64,000 nt of DNA, taken from NCBI RefSeq assembly GCF_050587525.1, contig NZ_JBOBFT010000003.1, forward strand, positions 62,001-126,000, written 5' to 3'. Below are positions 25,878 through 35,008 of this stretch, one piece after another. The number at the start of each line of letters is the position of its first letter. Within the stretch, counting starts at the first letter, position 1. The notes under the pieces were generated by a model. That model was not told where the DNA came from and did not search any database. It saw only the letters and a program-made list of their open reading frames with translations. Both the position numbers and the translations under genes were made by a program. The DNA is from Plantibacter sp050587525. GTDB taxonomy: Bacteria > Actinomycetota > Actinomycetes > Actinomycetales > Microbacteriaceae.

Positions 25878-26785
25878 CGTGCGGCTCCCGTCCGGTACTC
25901 GACGGCGTCGCCGGTGAGGCTGAGGTACGCGTCCTCGAGGGAACCGGACTTCGGCGTGAGTTCGTGGAGCACGAGGGCGGCGCCTGCTGCAGCGACGCCG
26001 ACCTCGGCGGAACTGACGCCCGTGATCTCGAGCAGGTGCTCCTCGAGCCGGGTGATCGAGACGCCGTCGCGCGTGAAGAGCGCTGCCAGCTGGGTGGCGT
26101 GGGGGGTGCGGACCACGACGCTCGTCGCGGTCCACTGACGGAGCAGTTGGTCGATCGGGCCGTCGGCCAGGACGCGCCCGCGGCCGAGGACGATGACGTG
26201 ATCGGCGGTGAGCGCCATCTCGCTCATGAGGTGGGAGGACAGGAAGACGGTCCGCCCTTCCGCCGCGAGGTGCTTGACGAAGGTGCGCACCCAGAGGACG
26301 CCCTCCGGGTCGAGGCCGTTGACGGGTTCGTCGAGGATGAGGGTGTGCGGGTCGCCGAGGAGCGCGGAGGCGATACCGAGACGCTGGCCCATGCCGAGGG
26401 AGAAGCCGCCGACGCGTTTGCCGGCGACGGACTCGAGACCGGTGAGGCCGATGACCTCGTCGACGCGTTTCATCGGGATGCCGTGGGTCGCGGCCATCGC
26501 GCGGAGGTGGTCGCGGGCGGAGCGGCCGGTGTGGACGGCCTTGGCGTCGAGGAGGGCTCCGACTTCTCGGAGCGGTGCCTTGAGCTGGTCGTAGCGCTTG
26601 CCGCCGATCGTGACGGTGCCGCTCGTCGGGCGGTCGAGGCCGACGATCATCCGCATCGTCGTGGACTTGCCGGCGCCGTTCGGACCGAGGAACCCGGTGA
26701 CCTGGCCCGGGCGGATCGTGAAGCCGACATCGTCGACGGCTCGCTTGTCGCCGTAGCGCTTGCTGAGGTGTTCTGCCGTGATCAT
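25874..26785 (-). CDS. ABC transporter ATPase (drug/antibiotic exporter type)
   Basis: A 303-residue ATPase. Walker A GPNGAGKST is near residues 34-42, the signature is FSLGMGQRLG (LGMGQ variant, common in antibiotic-exporter ATPases such as BcrA), and Walker B is LILDEPVNGLDPEG. The C-terminal 80 residues form the extra domain seen in the BcrA/YhcH group. It is the first gene of the four-gene ABC/two-component operon. ATG 26785 is chosen as the first Met in the ABC fold; the frame upstream is an antisense shadow of pepN. Confidence 0.9.
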   Translation of the reverse strand: MITAEHLSKRYGDKRAVDDVGFTIRPGQVTGFLGPNGAGKSTTMRMIVGLDRPTSGTVTIGGKRYDQLKAPLREVGALLDAKAVHTGRSARDHLRAMAATHGIPMKRVDEVIGLTGLESVAGKRVGGFSLGMGQRLGIASALLGDPHTLILDEPVNGLDPEGVLWVRTFVKHLAAEGRTVFLSSHLMSEMALTADHVIVLGRGRVLADGPIDQLLRQWTATSVVVRTPHATQLAALFTRDGVSITRLEEHLLEITGVSSAEVGVAAAGAALVLHELTPKSGSLEDAYLSLTGDAVEYRTGAAR

Positions 26786-26804
26786 GTCTTCCACGGTACG
26801 GAGA

Positions 26805-26837
26805 ACCCCTCCCGGGCGGATCGTGCCCGGGAGGGGT
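26805..26837 (-). terminator. Terminator after pepN
   Basis: Perfect 13-bp stem, ACCCCTCCCGGGC against GCCCGGGAGGGGT, located after the pepN stop and before the ABC ATPase start. Confidence 0.7.
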
Positions 26838-26898
26838 CTCGGTGGTGCTCGGGTTGGTACCCGGGTACTACAGGTGTTGCGTGAGGCTGCGCCCGTGA

Positions 26899-29442
26899 TT
26901 ACTCGGCGTCCTTCGCCTGAGCCTTCAGCGCGCGGTCGACGCCGGCGAGGCTCTCGACGACCATCCGACGGAGTGCGGGCACTTCGTTGTTGGCGTCGAG
27001 CCAGGCCTGCGTCTGGTCGCGGAGCGCGGGCGACGCGAGCGCGGCCGGGTAGAAGCCCTCGACGATGTACTCGGCGATCTTGTAGCTGCGGTTCTCCCAC
27101 ACCGTGGCGAGCGACGCGAAGTACGGCTCGACGAGGTCCTGCAGGAGAGCCGGGTCCGAGACGCGCTGGAAGCCGAGTCCGACGTTGCGCACGATCGCGT
27201 TCGGCTGATCGTCCTTGTCCACGACCGAGGCGAACGCGGCGCGCTTGCCCTCCGCCGTGGGGATCGTCGCGCGTGCGCGTGCGGCCGCCTGCTGACCGTT
27301 GGCCGTGTTGTCGGCCGCGAGCGCCGCATCGACGTCGTCCGAACCGGCCAGGCCGAGCAGAACGAGGCCCTCGAGGAGTTCCCAGCGCAGGTCGGTGTCG
27401 ATCGTGAGGCCGTCGAGCGCGATGCTGCCGTCGCGCAGTCCTTGTAGCGCCGTGCCGTGCTCTGGCGTTGACGCGAGGGCCGCGAAGAACTTGACGAACT
27501 GGAACTGCGCGTCCGTGCCGGCCTCGGCCGCCTGGGCGAGTGCCCAGAGGCTGTCGCCGACGCGTTCGATGGTCGCCTGACGGACGCTTGGGGCCACGTA
27601 GCTGCGTGCAGCGAGGCCGAGCTGGCCGAGCGTGGTGCGGAGCGTCGTCGACTCCGTCTCCGTGGCGATGTTGCCGAGGACGAGGTCGACGTAGGCCGAC
27701 GCCTTGGTCTCGGCGTCGCGCGTGGCGTCCCAGGCCGCACCCCAGACGAGCGAGCGGGCCAGCGGGTCCTCGATCGACGCGAGGTGTTCGATCGCCGTGG
27801 CGAGTGAACGCTCGTCGAGACGGATCTTCGCGTAGGCGAGGTCGTCGTCGTTCAGGAGGACGAGGTCGGGCTGCACGAGCCCCACGAGCTCCTGGACGTC
27901 GGTGCTGGCTCCGTCGACGTCGAGTTCGACGCGATGGCTGCGCACGAGCTTGCCGTCCGTGAGCGAGTAGAAGCCGATCGCGAGGCGGTGCGGGCGGAGC
28001 GTGGGGTAGTCGGCCTCCACCGTCTGCGTGACGGAGAAGGACGTGATGACGCCCTGGTCGTCGGTCGTGATCTCCGGCGTGAGCGTGCCGACGCCGGCCG
28101 TCTCGAGCCACAGCTTCGACCACTCGCGGAGGTCGCGGCCGCTCGTGGCCTCGAGCTCGACGAGGAGGTCGGAGAGTTCCGTGTTCCCGAACTCGTGCTT
28201 CTTGAAGTAGTTGCCAACGCCCGTGAAGAACGCCTCGATGCCGACCCATGCCGCGAGCTGCTTGAGGACCGAGCCGCCCTTCGCATAGGTGATGCCGTCG
28301 AAGTTGACCTGGACGTCCTCGAGGTCGTTGATCGTGGCGACGACGGGGTGGGTGGAGGGCAGCTGGTCCTGGCGGTACGCCCAGGTCTTCTCCATCGCGT
28401 TGAAGGTGGTCCACGCCTCGGTCCACTCGGTGGCCTCAGCGGTCGCGATCGTCGAGGCCCACTCGGCGAACGACTCGTTCAGCCACAGGTCGTTCCACCA
28501 CTTCATGGTGACGAGGTCGCCGAACCACATGTGGGCGAGCTCGTGGAGGATCGTGACGACGCGGCGTTCCTTGATGGCGTCGGTGACCTTGGAGCGGAAG
28601 ACGTAGGCCTCGGTGAAGGTGACCGCACCGGCGTTCTCCATCGCGCCGGCGTTGAACTCCGGCACGAAGAGCTGGTCGTACTTCGCGAACGGGTACGGGT
28701 AGTCGAACTTCTCCTCGTAGTACGCGAAGCCCTGACGGGTCTTCTCGAAGATGTAGTCGGCGTCGAGGTACTCGGTGAGGCTCTTGCGGGTGAAGATGCC
28801 GAGCGGGACGACGCGGCCATCGCTCGAGGTGAGCTCGCTGCGTACGACGTCGTACGGGCCGGCGACGAGCGCGGTGATGTACGAGGAGATGCGCGGGGTG
28901 GGCTCGAAGGTCCAGGTGGCCGCGCCGTCGGACGCCGGGACGGGCTCCGGCGTGGGGGAGTTGGAGACGACCTGCCACGAAGCCGGAGCGGTGACCGTGA
29001 AGGCGAAGGTGGCCTTGAGGTCGGGCTGCTCGAACACGGCGAACACCCGGCGCGAGTCCGGGACCTCGAACTGGCTGTAGAGGTAGACCTCGCCGTCGAC
29101 GGGGTCGACGAAGCGGTGGAGGCCCTCGCCCGTGTTCATGTAGACCGCGTCGGCGTCGACGACGAGCTCGTTGTGCTCGGCGAGGTCGTCGAGCTGGATG
29201 CGGATGCCGTCGCTCACGACGGCCGTGTCGAGTTCGACGCCGTTGAGGGTGACGGAGTGCACGGTGCGCGTGATCGCGTCGATGAAGGTGGACGATCCCG
29301 GCTTGGCGGCGAAGCGCACCGTCGTGGTGCTGCGGAACGTCTCAGCCCCCGTCGTCAGGTCGAGCACGACCTCGTAGTGGGCGGTGTCCACGAGCGCTTT
29401 GCGCTCCTGGGCTTCGACGCGGGTGAGGTTCTCTCCTGGCAC
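26899..29442 (-). CDS. pepN: Aminopeptidase N (M1 zinc metallopeptidase)
   Basis: An 847-residue cytosolic aminopeptidase that removes N-terminal residues from peptides. The exopeptidase motif GAMENAG and the zinc site HELAHMWFGD (about residues 293-302) are present, followed by NESFAEW with the third zinc ligand. The C-terminal ERAP1-like helical domain completes the actinobacterial PepN length. GTG at 29442 is chosen because GGGAG lies 7-11 bases upstream and MPGENLTR is the usual family start. An upstream in-frame GTG at 29505 lies eight bases after a TAGGCT -10 and would give a 21-residue longer leaderless product. Confidence 0.95.
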   Translation of the reverse strand: MPGENLTRVEAQERKALVDTAHYEVVLDLTTGAETFRSTTTVRFAAKPGSSTFIDAITRTVHSVTLNGVELDTAVVSDGIRIQLDDLAEHNELVVDADAVYMNTGEGLHRFVDPVDGEVYLYSQFEVPDSRRVFAVFEQPDLKATFAFTVTAPASWQVVSNSPTPEPVPASDGAATWTFEPTPRISSYITALVAGPYDVVRSELTSSDGRVVPLGIFTRKSLTEYLDADYIFEKTRQGFAYYEEKFDYPYPFAKYDQLFVPEFNAGAMENAGAVTFTEAYVFRSKVTDAIKERRVVTILHELAHMWFGDLVTMKWWNDLWLNESFAEWASTIATAEATEWTEAWTTFNAMEKTWAYRQDQLPSTHPVVATINDLEDVQVNFDGITYAKGGSVLKQLAAWVGIEAFFTGVGNYFKKHEFGNTELSDLLVELEATSGRDLREWSKLWLETAGVGTLTPEITTDDQGVITSFSVTQTVEADYPTLRPHRLAIGFYSLTDGKLVRSHRVELDVDGASTDVQELVGLVQPDLVLLNDDDLAYAKIRLDERSLATAIEHLASIEDPLARSLVWGAAWDATRDAETKASAYVDLVLGNIATETESTTLRTTLGQLGLAARSYVAPSVRQATIERVGDSLWALAQAAEAGTDAQFQFVKFFAALASTPEHGTALQGLRDGSIALDGLTIDTDLRWELLEGLVLLGLAGSDDVDAALAADNTANGQQAAARARATIPTAEGKRAAFASVVDKDDQPNAIVRNVGLGFQRVSDPALLQDLVEPYFASLATVWENRSYKIAEYIVEGFYPAALASPALRDQTQAWLDANNEVPALRRMVVESLAGVDRALKAQAKDAE

Positions 29443-29513
29443 TGCTGCTCCCTTTGACTGGACGCGGATGGACGTGCGGACGGGTGCTTGTGGCGACCCC
29501 GGCACAATCGTCA

Positions 29514-29519
29514 AGCCTA
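29514..29519 (-). promoter_or_regulatory. -10 element of pepN
   Basis: TAGGCT on the minus strand. It is eight bases before an in-frame GTG (29505) and about 70 before the preferred GTG (29442). Confidence 0.45.
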
Positions 29520-29612
29520 GCCGAGGGGTCCGGGCCGTGGGAGGAGCCGACGCTGCTGTGGAGTGCCTGCGACTGCGGTGTGGGACGGGGGAGCGGAGCG
29601 CCGGATCGCCCG

Positions 29613-29618
29613 TAGGCT
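29613..29618 (+). promoter_or_regulatory. -10 element of the nitroreductase-family gene
   Basis: TAGGCT, six bases before the ATG at 29625. AAGGA overlaps the spacer but is too close to the ATG to act as a normal ribosome site. Confidence 0.5.
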
Positions 29619-29624
29619 GAAGGA

Positions 29625-30233
29625 ATGGCTACTCCTACGCGCGTCGAGTTCTGGTTCGATCCCTCCTGCCCCTGGGCTTGGATGACCTCCAGGTGGGTGG
29701 ACGAAGTCGCGAAGCACCGCGACCTCGACGTCACCTGGAACATCATGAGCCTCGCCGTCCTCAACGAGGACACCGACGTGCCCGATGAGTACCGAGCCTT
29801 CTTCCCGCGCGCCCTCCGCTACACGCGACTCGTGGCGGCGGCGAAGGACCTCCACGGCCAGGAGGTCGTGAAGCCCCTCTACGACGCGCTCGGCAGGCGG
29901 ATCCACCCCGGTGACCGCACCGACGTCGACGCGGTCATCGCCGAGGCGCTCGCCGAGGTCGGCCTGCCCGCGGAGCTCGGCGCCCTCTCGGAGTCCGAGG
30001 ACCACGACCAGACGATGCGCGACAGCCACTTCGACGGCATCAACCGCGTCGGCCAGGACGTCGGCACACCCGTCATCGCGGTCGACGGCGTCGCATTCTT
30101 CGGTCCCGTCATCTCACCGGCACCCAAGGGCGAGCAAGCGCTCGCGCTCTGGGACGGCGTCGTCGCCGCTGCCAACTACCCGGGCTTCTTCGAGCTGAAG
30201 CGCAGCCGCACCGTTGGGCCGATCTTCGACTGA
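29625..30233 (+). CDS. Mycothiol-dependent nitroreductase Rv2466c family protein (DsbA-like)
   Basis: A 202-residue thioredoxin-fold protein of the DsbA/Rv2466c family; Rv2466c uses mycothiol to reduce nitro compounds. Shared features are FWFDPSCPWAW at the N-terminus, NIMSLAVLNED, GTPVIAVDGVAFFGPV (cis-Pro region) and FFELKRSRT near the end. The active site here reads CPWA, where Rv2466c has CPWC, so the resolving cysteine is absent; a monothiol mechanism through mycothiol would still be possible. No signal peptide; cytosolic. Confidence 0.85.
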   Translation: MATPTRVEFWFDPSCPWAWMTSRWVDEVAKHRDLDVTWNIMSLAVLNEDTDVPDEYRAFFPRALRYTRLVAAAKDLHGQEVVKPLYDALGRRIHPGDRTDVDAVIAEALAEVGLPAELGALSESEDHDQTMRDSHFDGINRVGQDVGTPVIAVDGVAFFGPVISPAPKGEQALALWDGVVAAANYPGFFELKRSRTVGPIFD

Positions 30234-30278
30234 ACAGGCGTGCCCGATGTGGATGCGCGGAGCCCTGATCCCACTCAA

Positions 30279-30284
30279 TAGGAT
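30279..30284 (+). promoter_or_regulatory. -10 element of rpiB
   Basis: TAGGAT, seven bases before the rpiB ATG; leaderless spacing. Confidence 0.5.
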
Positions 30285-30291
30285 GGGATCC

Positions 30292-30783
30292 ATGCGCATC
30301 CACATCGCCACCGACCACGCCGGACTCGACCTCAGTCAGCACCTGCAGGAACACCTGCGCGGCGCCGGCCACGAGGTCGTCGACCACGGTCCGACGAGCT
30401 ATGACGCGCTCGACGACTACCCCGCGTTCTGCATCAACGCCGCCAAGGCCGTCGTCCGCGACCAGCAGGCCGGAGTGGAAGCCCTCGGCGTCGTCTTCGG
30501 CGGCTCCGGCAACGGTGAGCAGATCGCCGCCAACAAGGTGACGGGCGCGCGTGCGGCGCTCGTCTGGAACCTCAGCACCGCGGAACTCGCCCGTCAGCAC
30601 AACGACGCCAACGTGATCTCGATCGGCGCCCGTCAGCACACGATCGAGGAGGCCGTCTCCTTCATCGACGCATTCATCGCCGAGCCGTTCAGCCTCGAGG
30701 AACGCCACGTGCGCCGCATCGCCCAGCTCGCCGAGTACGAGGCGACGGGCACGATCGCGGGCAAGGGCGTCGACGAGGGCTGA
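30292..30783 (+). CDS. rpiB: Ribose-5-phosphate isomerase B
   Basis: A 163-residue enzyme of the RpiB/LacAB family interconverting ribulose-5-phosphate and ribose-5-phosphate in the pentose phosphate pathway. The substrate loop IATDHAGLDL at residues 4-13 and GGSGNGEQIAANK near residue 73 are characteristic. Length matches actinobacterial RpiB (about 155-165). In Mycobacterium-type RpiB the catalytic base is a Glu near position 75, and GNGEQ supplies it here. ATG at 30292 follows a TAGGAT -10. Confidence 0.93.
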   Translation: MRIHIATDHAGLDLSQHLQEHLRGAGHEVVDHGPTSYDALDDYPAFCINAAKAVVRDQQAGVEALGVVFGGSGNGEQIAANKVTGARAALVWNLSTAELARQHNDANVISIGARQHTIEEAVSFIDAFIAEPFSLEERHVRRIAQLAEYEATGTIAGKGVDEG

Positions 30784-30865
30784 TTGCTCACGAGGGCTGA
30801 TCGCCCGAGCGAGTGTCGGATGTCAGCAATGTTTCGTGTAGATCAAAAGTTCAATACGTTCTGAA

Positions 30866-30889
30866 AGTTCTGTTCTTTTCACTAGAACT
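30866..30889. promoter_or_regulatory. Candidate operator upstream of the peptide ABC operon
   Basis: Inverted repeat AGTTCT-N12-AGAACT inside an unusually AT-rich block (30830-30910). It lies about 16 bases before a possible -10 (TACAGT, 30906-30911) and 107 before the start of the substrate-binding protein. The operon encodes a GbsR/MarR regulator, which could bind here. Confidence 0.4.
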
Positions 30890-30995
30890 CGACTAGCTTC
30901 TTCCTTACAGTGGCCTCAACGTTGAGCCGGCACCACAGAGTGGGCTCAGGTCAAGGACGGCCGTGGGTCCACCCCTCGGCCACAGAGGAGAAGCA

Positions 30996-32591
30996 ATGAA
31001 GCAACCTGGGATCGCGCTGCTCGCCGCCGCGTCAGCTCTCGTTCTCGCCCTCACGGGCTGCTCCGCCAGCTCCACCGGCGAGCGCGCCTCCGGGAACGGG
31101 ACGCTCGTGTTCGCCACCGGTGAGCCGGATCACCTCACCCCCGGCCGTCAGACGGTCGCGTTCGACCAGGTGCGGAGCATCTTCGCCCCCCTCGTCGCGC
31201 TCGACGACAAGAACGACGTCACCTACGTCCAGGCGAAGTCCGTCACCTCCGACGACGCGCAGCACTGGACCATCACCCTCCGCGACGGCTGGACGTTCCA
31301 GAACGGCGAGCCCGTGACCGCCAAGAGCTACGTCGACGCCTGGAACCACACCGCGTACGGCCCCAACGCCTGGGAGAACAGCGGTCAGCTCGCCGGCATC
31401 CAGGGCTACGGCGACCTCAACCCCGCCGAGGGCGGAACGCCGACCGCCGAGACCATGAGCGGCCTCGCCGTCGTCGACGACCTCACCTTCACCGTCGCGC
31501 TCACCGCCCCGGACAGCCAGTTCCCGCTGCAGCTCGGCCCTGGCCAGACCGCGTTCTACCCGATGCCGGAGAGCGCCTACACGGACCTCGACGCGTACGA
31601 CCGGAAACCGGTCGGCAACGGTCCGTTCGAAATGACCTCCGCATGGAAGGACAACCAGGAGTTCACGGTCGAGGCGTACAAGGACTACGCGGGGGCGGCC
31701 CCCAAGGTGCACGCCGTCACCTTCCGCTCCTACACCGATCAGGCGACGGGCTACACCGACGTCCTGGCCGGCAACGCGGACATCATCATGCTGCCCACGA
31801 ACAAGATGACGAGCGCGAGCGCCGACTTCGGTGACCGCCTCCACTCGATCCAGGCGCCCGGCGTCGACTTCATCGGCTTCCCGCCGGCCGACGCGCGCTA
31901 CCAGAACCCGGACGTGCGGAAGGCGATCTCGATGGCGATCCACCGCGACGCCGTCAACAAGGCGATCTACGGCGGGCTCTACCAGCCGGCCACCGCGCTG
32001 ACCGCGCCCAGCATGGCAGGAACGCCAGAGGACGCCTGCGGCGACTCGTGCACCTTCGACCCCACAGCGGCGAAGACACTGCTCGCGAAGGCGGGCGGCT
32101 TCTCCGGATCGATGGAGCTCGTCTTCCCCGGTGGGATCGGGCTCGACAGCCTGTACGAGGCGTACGCGAACCAGATCCGACAGAACCTCGGGATCGCGGA
32201 CGTGACCGCCAAGCCGAGCACGGACTGGGCCGAGTACTACGACAGCCTCGTCGCCGGTACCGTCCAGGGACCGCACTTCGGCCACTGGGGAGCGCTCTAC
32301 GCGAGCCAGCAGAACACCCTCCGCGCGCTCTTCACCCCGACGGGCAACTGCCAGATCTGCACCGGCTACAGCAACCCCGCCGTCGACGCGCTCCTCCACC
32401 AGGCCGACGCGGCGGCGACGCTCGACGACTCCTACGCGCTGTACGCCGAAGCGCAGAAGGTCATCCTCGCCGACTTCCCGACCGTCCCGACGTTCTCGAA
32501 CACGTACTCCTACGTGACGAGCGACCGAGTGAAGGACCTCCCCGCGGTCTCCGGCACGGTCATCATCCCGGAGGTGGCGCTGCAGGGCTGA
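30996..32591 (+). CDS. ABC transporter substrate-binding lipoprotein (family 5, peptide type)
   Basis: A 531-residue exported solute-binding protein (SBP_bac_5). The signal peptide ends in a lipobox LALTGC with Cys22. The mature part begins with GTLVFATGEPDHLTPG and keeps the family pattern WTITLRDGWTFQNGEPVTA, typical of oligopeptide/dipeptide binders. ATG at 30996 is preceded by GAGGAG. It heads an operon with an M14 peptidase, two permeases, a regulator and the fused ATPase. The ligand is probably a peptide or peptide-like molecule, inferred from family and neighbours. Confidence 0.92.
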   Translation: MKQPGIALLAAASALVLALTGCSASSTGERASGNGTLVFATGEPDHLTPGRQTVAFDQVRSIFAPLVALDDKNDVTYVQAKSVTSDDAQHWTITLRDGWTFQNGEPVTAKSYVDAWNHTAYGPNAWENSGQLAGIQGYGDLNPAEGGTPTAETMSGLAVVDDLTFTVALTAPDSQFPLQLGPGQTAFYPMPESAYTDLDAYDRKPVGNGPFEMTSAWKDNQEFTVEAYKDYAGAAPKVHAVTFRSYTDQATGYTDVLAGNADIIMLPTNKMTSASADFGDRLHSIQAPGVDFIGFPPADARYQNPDVRKAISMAIHRDAVNKAIYGGLYQPATALTAPSMAGTPEDACGDSCTFDPTAAKTLLAKAGGFSGSMELVFPGGIGLDSLYEAYANQIRQNLGIADVTAKPSTDWAEYYDSLVAGTVQGPHFGHWGALYASQQNTLRALFTPTGNCQICTGYSNPAVDALLHQADAAATLDDSYALYAEAQKVILADFPTVPTFSNTYSYVTSDRVKDLPAVSGTVIIPEVALQG

Positions 32592-32660
32592 CGCCCGTGC
32601 TCGTCGACACCGCCGCACCCGTCATCGACACGCAGGACCGCCTGCGGGGCTAGGAACATC

Positions 32661-34079
32661 GTGACCTTCAGCACCACCTCAACACCCCGCACGGACGTCG
32701 GCTCGCCGGAGGACATCCTCCGGCGGGCGGGCGCCGTGCCGCACCTGGACGGCTTCCCACCCGTCGACGAGCTGTCGGCGCGAATGCGAGCCATCGCCGA
32801 TGCGCATCCCGCCCTCGTCACCAGACGTGACATCGCGACGAGCCGACTCGGCGAGGCGATCGAGTGCTTCACGATCGGTCGCGGCGCCAACACCCATCTC
32901 ATCGTGGGAGGGGTGCACCCGAACGAACCCATCGGATCCTGGACGGCGATCCACCTCCTCGAGACGCTCGTCGACGATGCCGCGCTCCTCGACGCGCTCG
33001 ACGCGACCTGGCACATCGTGCCGTGCATCGATCCGGACGGCGCCAGGCTCAACGAGGCGTGGTACCCCGATCCGGCCGATCGCAACTTCTACGGGCGACA
33101 CTTCTATCGTCCGGCGCCGAACGAGCAGATCGAGTGGTCCTTCCCCACCTCCTACAAGCTCGTGCACTTCGACCAGGTGCTCCCGGAGACCGCTGGGCTC
33201 ATGCGGCTCATCGACGAGCTGGAACCCGACCTCTACGTCAGCCTCCACAACGGCGAGATGGGCGGCGTCTACTACTACCTCTCCCGCCCGGTCCCCGCGC
33301 TCACCGAGCTGCTGCACGCCATCCCCGCATCGCTCGGTCTGCCGCTCGACGGCGGTGAGCCGGAATCCCCGCACCTCGAACGGTTCGCGGAGGCGATCTT
33401 CGGCACGGGGACGATCGCCGAGACCTACGACTACTACGAGGGGCTCGGCGTCGATCCGACGACCGTGGTCGCCGGATCGTCGTCGAGCGAGTACGCGCAC
33501 CGGCACGGTACCCTCTCGCTCATCGCGGAGCTGCCGTACTGGTCGCATCCGGACGCGAACGACCAGGCGCCGAGCCAGGAGACCTACGGCCACCTCATGG
33601 CCCGCACGGCCGATGCGATGGGGGAGACGGGGGTCGTCCTGACCGGTCTGCTCGAGCGGGCCACCCCGCATCTCACGCTCACCACACCGTTCCGGACCGC
33701 TTCGGAAGCGTTCGTGCCGATCTTCGCCGGGCTCCGCGAGTCGATGGGGCTCCGCGCCTCGCTGCCGGAATCCGCGCGGTCCGCGACGATCGCCGAGGTC
33801 TTCAGCTGCGAGGACCTCGTGCACTGCTTCCGGCTGCGCTACGGCGGGATGCTCCTTCGAGCCTTCGAAGCCGAGACGGCCGCGGGGACGGCCCCAGCAG
33901 AGCTCCGGCGGATCACCGAGGAGCTCCTCGGCCAGTACGAGGGGTGGCAGGCGGAGCCGAACCCGGGAGCCGCAGCATCGGTCATCCCCGTCGCGTCCCT
34001 CGTCGGGGTCCAGTACGGCGCCGTCCTCGCCGCAGCCGCCGTCCTCGTGCGCCGGCCCGGAACGGAAGCCGCCGGATGA
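32661..34079 (+). CDS. M14 family zinc carboxypeptidase-like protein
   Basis: A 472-residue zinc peptidase-fold protein. The M14 HxxE zinc motif is HPNE at residues 86-89 (in IVGGVHPNEPIG). The third zinc ligand is probably His196 in VSLHNGEMGG. A catalytic Glu is plausible at LIAELPYW near residue 293. There is no signal peptide, so it works in the cytosol. The GTG start at 32661 lies 69 bases after the binding protein and the stop overlaps the first permease (ATGA). It probably trims or deacylates what the adjacent ABC importer brings in. Confidence 0.8.
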   Translation: MTFSTTSTPRTDVGSPEDILRRAGAVPHLDGFPPVDELSARMRAIADAHPALVTRRDIATSRLGEAIECFTIGRGANTHLIVGGVHPNEPIGSWTAIHLLETLVDDAALLDALDATWHIVPCIDPDGARLNEAWYPDPADRNFYGRHFYRPAPNEQIEWSFPTSYKLVHFDQVLPETAGLMRLIDELEPDLYVSLHNGEMGGVYYYLSRPVPALTELLHAIPASLGLPLDGGEPESPHLERFAEAIFGTGTIAETYDYYEGLGVDPTTVVAGSSSSEYAHRHGTLSLIAELPYWSHPDANDQAPSQETYGHLMARTADAMGETGVVLTGLLERATPHLTLTTPFRTASEAFVPIFAGLRESMGLRASLPESARSATIAEVFSCEDLVHCFRLRYGGMLLRAFEAETAAGTAPAELRRITEELLGQYEGWQAEPNPGAAASVIPVASLVGVQYGAVLAAAAVLVRRPGTEAAG

Positions 34080-35008
34080 GGTTCGCGGCGAGGTTCGCCG
34101 CACGGTTCGGCGGCCTCATCGTCGTCTTCGTGGGCGTCACCCTCATCATCTACCTCATGGTGTTCGCGTTGCCGGGAGATCCCGTGCGCGCGCTCGGCGG
34201 CGATCGGCCGTTGTCACCCACCGCCATCGAGGTCATCCGCGAACGCTTCCATCTGGACGAGCCGGTGCTCCAGCAGTACCTCCGGTACCTCGGCGGGCTC
34301 TTCCAGGGCGACTTCGGGGTGAATTTCTCGGGCCGGCCGGTCGCCGAGCAGATGGCGGCGCGCTGGCCCGTCACGATCACGCTCGCGCTGACGGCCTGGT
34401 GCATCGAGATCGTTGTGGGCCTCGGGCTCGGTGTGCTCGCCGCGCTCAAGCAGGGCACGATCATCGACCGCGCGATCCTCTGGTCCACGATCCTCGCGAG
34501 CGCCATCCCGGTCTTCGTCGTCGGATCGATCGCCCAGCTCGTCTTCGGGGTCAGGCTCGGCTGGTTCCCCGTGGCGGGGACCTCCGCCGGCTGGCCGACC
34601 GCCTACGTGCTGCCCGCCGCCGTCATCGCGCTGTTCGGGCTCGCCGCGGTCGCCCGGCTCATGCGCGGCAGCATCCTCGAGAACCTGAACGCGGACTTCG
34701 TGACGATGGCGCGGGCGAAAGGACTTCCGGAGTCCCGCGTCGTCGGCGTCCACGTCATGCGCAACTCGCTCATCCCGGCGTCCACCTACCTGGCGACGGA
34801 TCTCGGCTACCTGTTCGGAGGGACCGTCATCATCGAAGGCATCTTCAACCTGCCCGGCATCGGGAACCTGCTCTTCCAGGCGATCCGCGCGCACGAGGGA
34901 CCGACGATCGTCGGCGTCTCCACCGCGCTCATCCTCGCGTTCCTCCTGACGAGCATCGCCGTGGACTTCATCCAGGCGGCCCTCGACCCGCGGGTGCGAC
35001 GTGGCTGA
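34076..35008 (+). CDS. dppB: Peptide ABC transporter permease (DppB-like)
   Basis: A 310-residue inner-membrane permease with six predicted helices. The N-terminal helix and LMVFALPGDPVRALGG are typical of DppB/OppB. The EAA loop contacting the ATPase is MARAKGLPESRVVGVHVMRN near residues 214-233. Start overlaps the M14 gene by four bases and its end overlaps the next permease by eight, so the genes are tightly coupled. Confidence 0.92.
   Translation: MRFAARFAARFGGLIVVFVGVTLIIYLMVFALPGDPVRALGGDRPLSPTAIEVIRERFHLDEPVLQQYLRYLGGLFQGDFGVNFSGRPVAEQMAARWPVTITLALTAWCIEIVVGLGLGVLAALKQGTIIDRAILWSTILASAIPVFVVGSIAQLVFGVRLGWFPVAGTSAGWPTAYVLPAAVIALFGLAAVARLMRGSILENLNADFVTMARAKGLPESRVVGVHVMRNSLIPASTYLATDLGYLFGGTVIIEGIFNLPGIGNLLFQAIRAHEGPTIVGVSTALILAFLLTSIAVDFIQAALDPRVRRG

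Noticed and set aside
31032..32618. Long open frame (528 codons) opposite the substrate-binding protein
   Set aside because: Val/Arg/Gly/Glu-rich shadow; the plus strand has a signal peptide with lipobox and SBP motifs.
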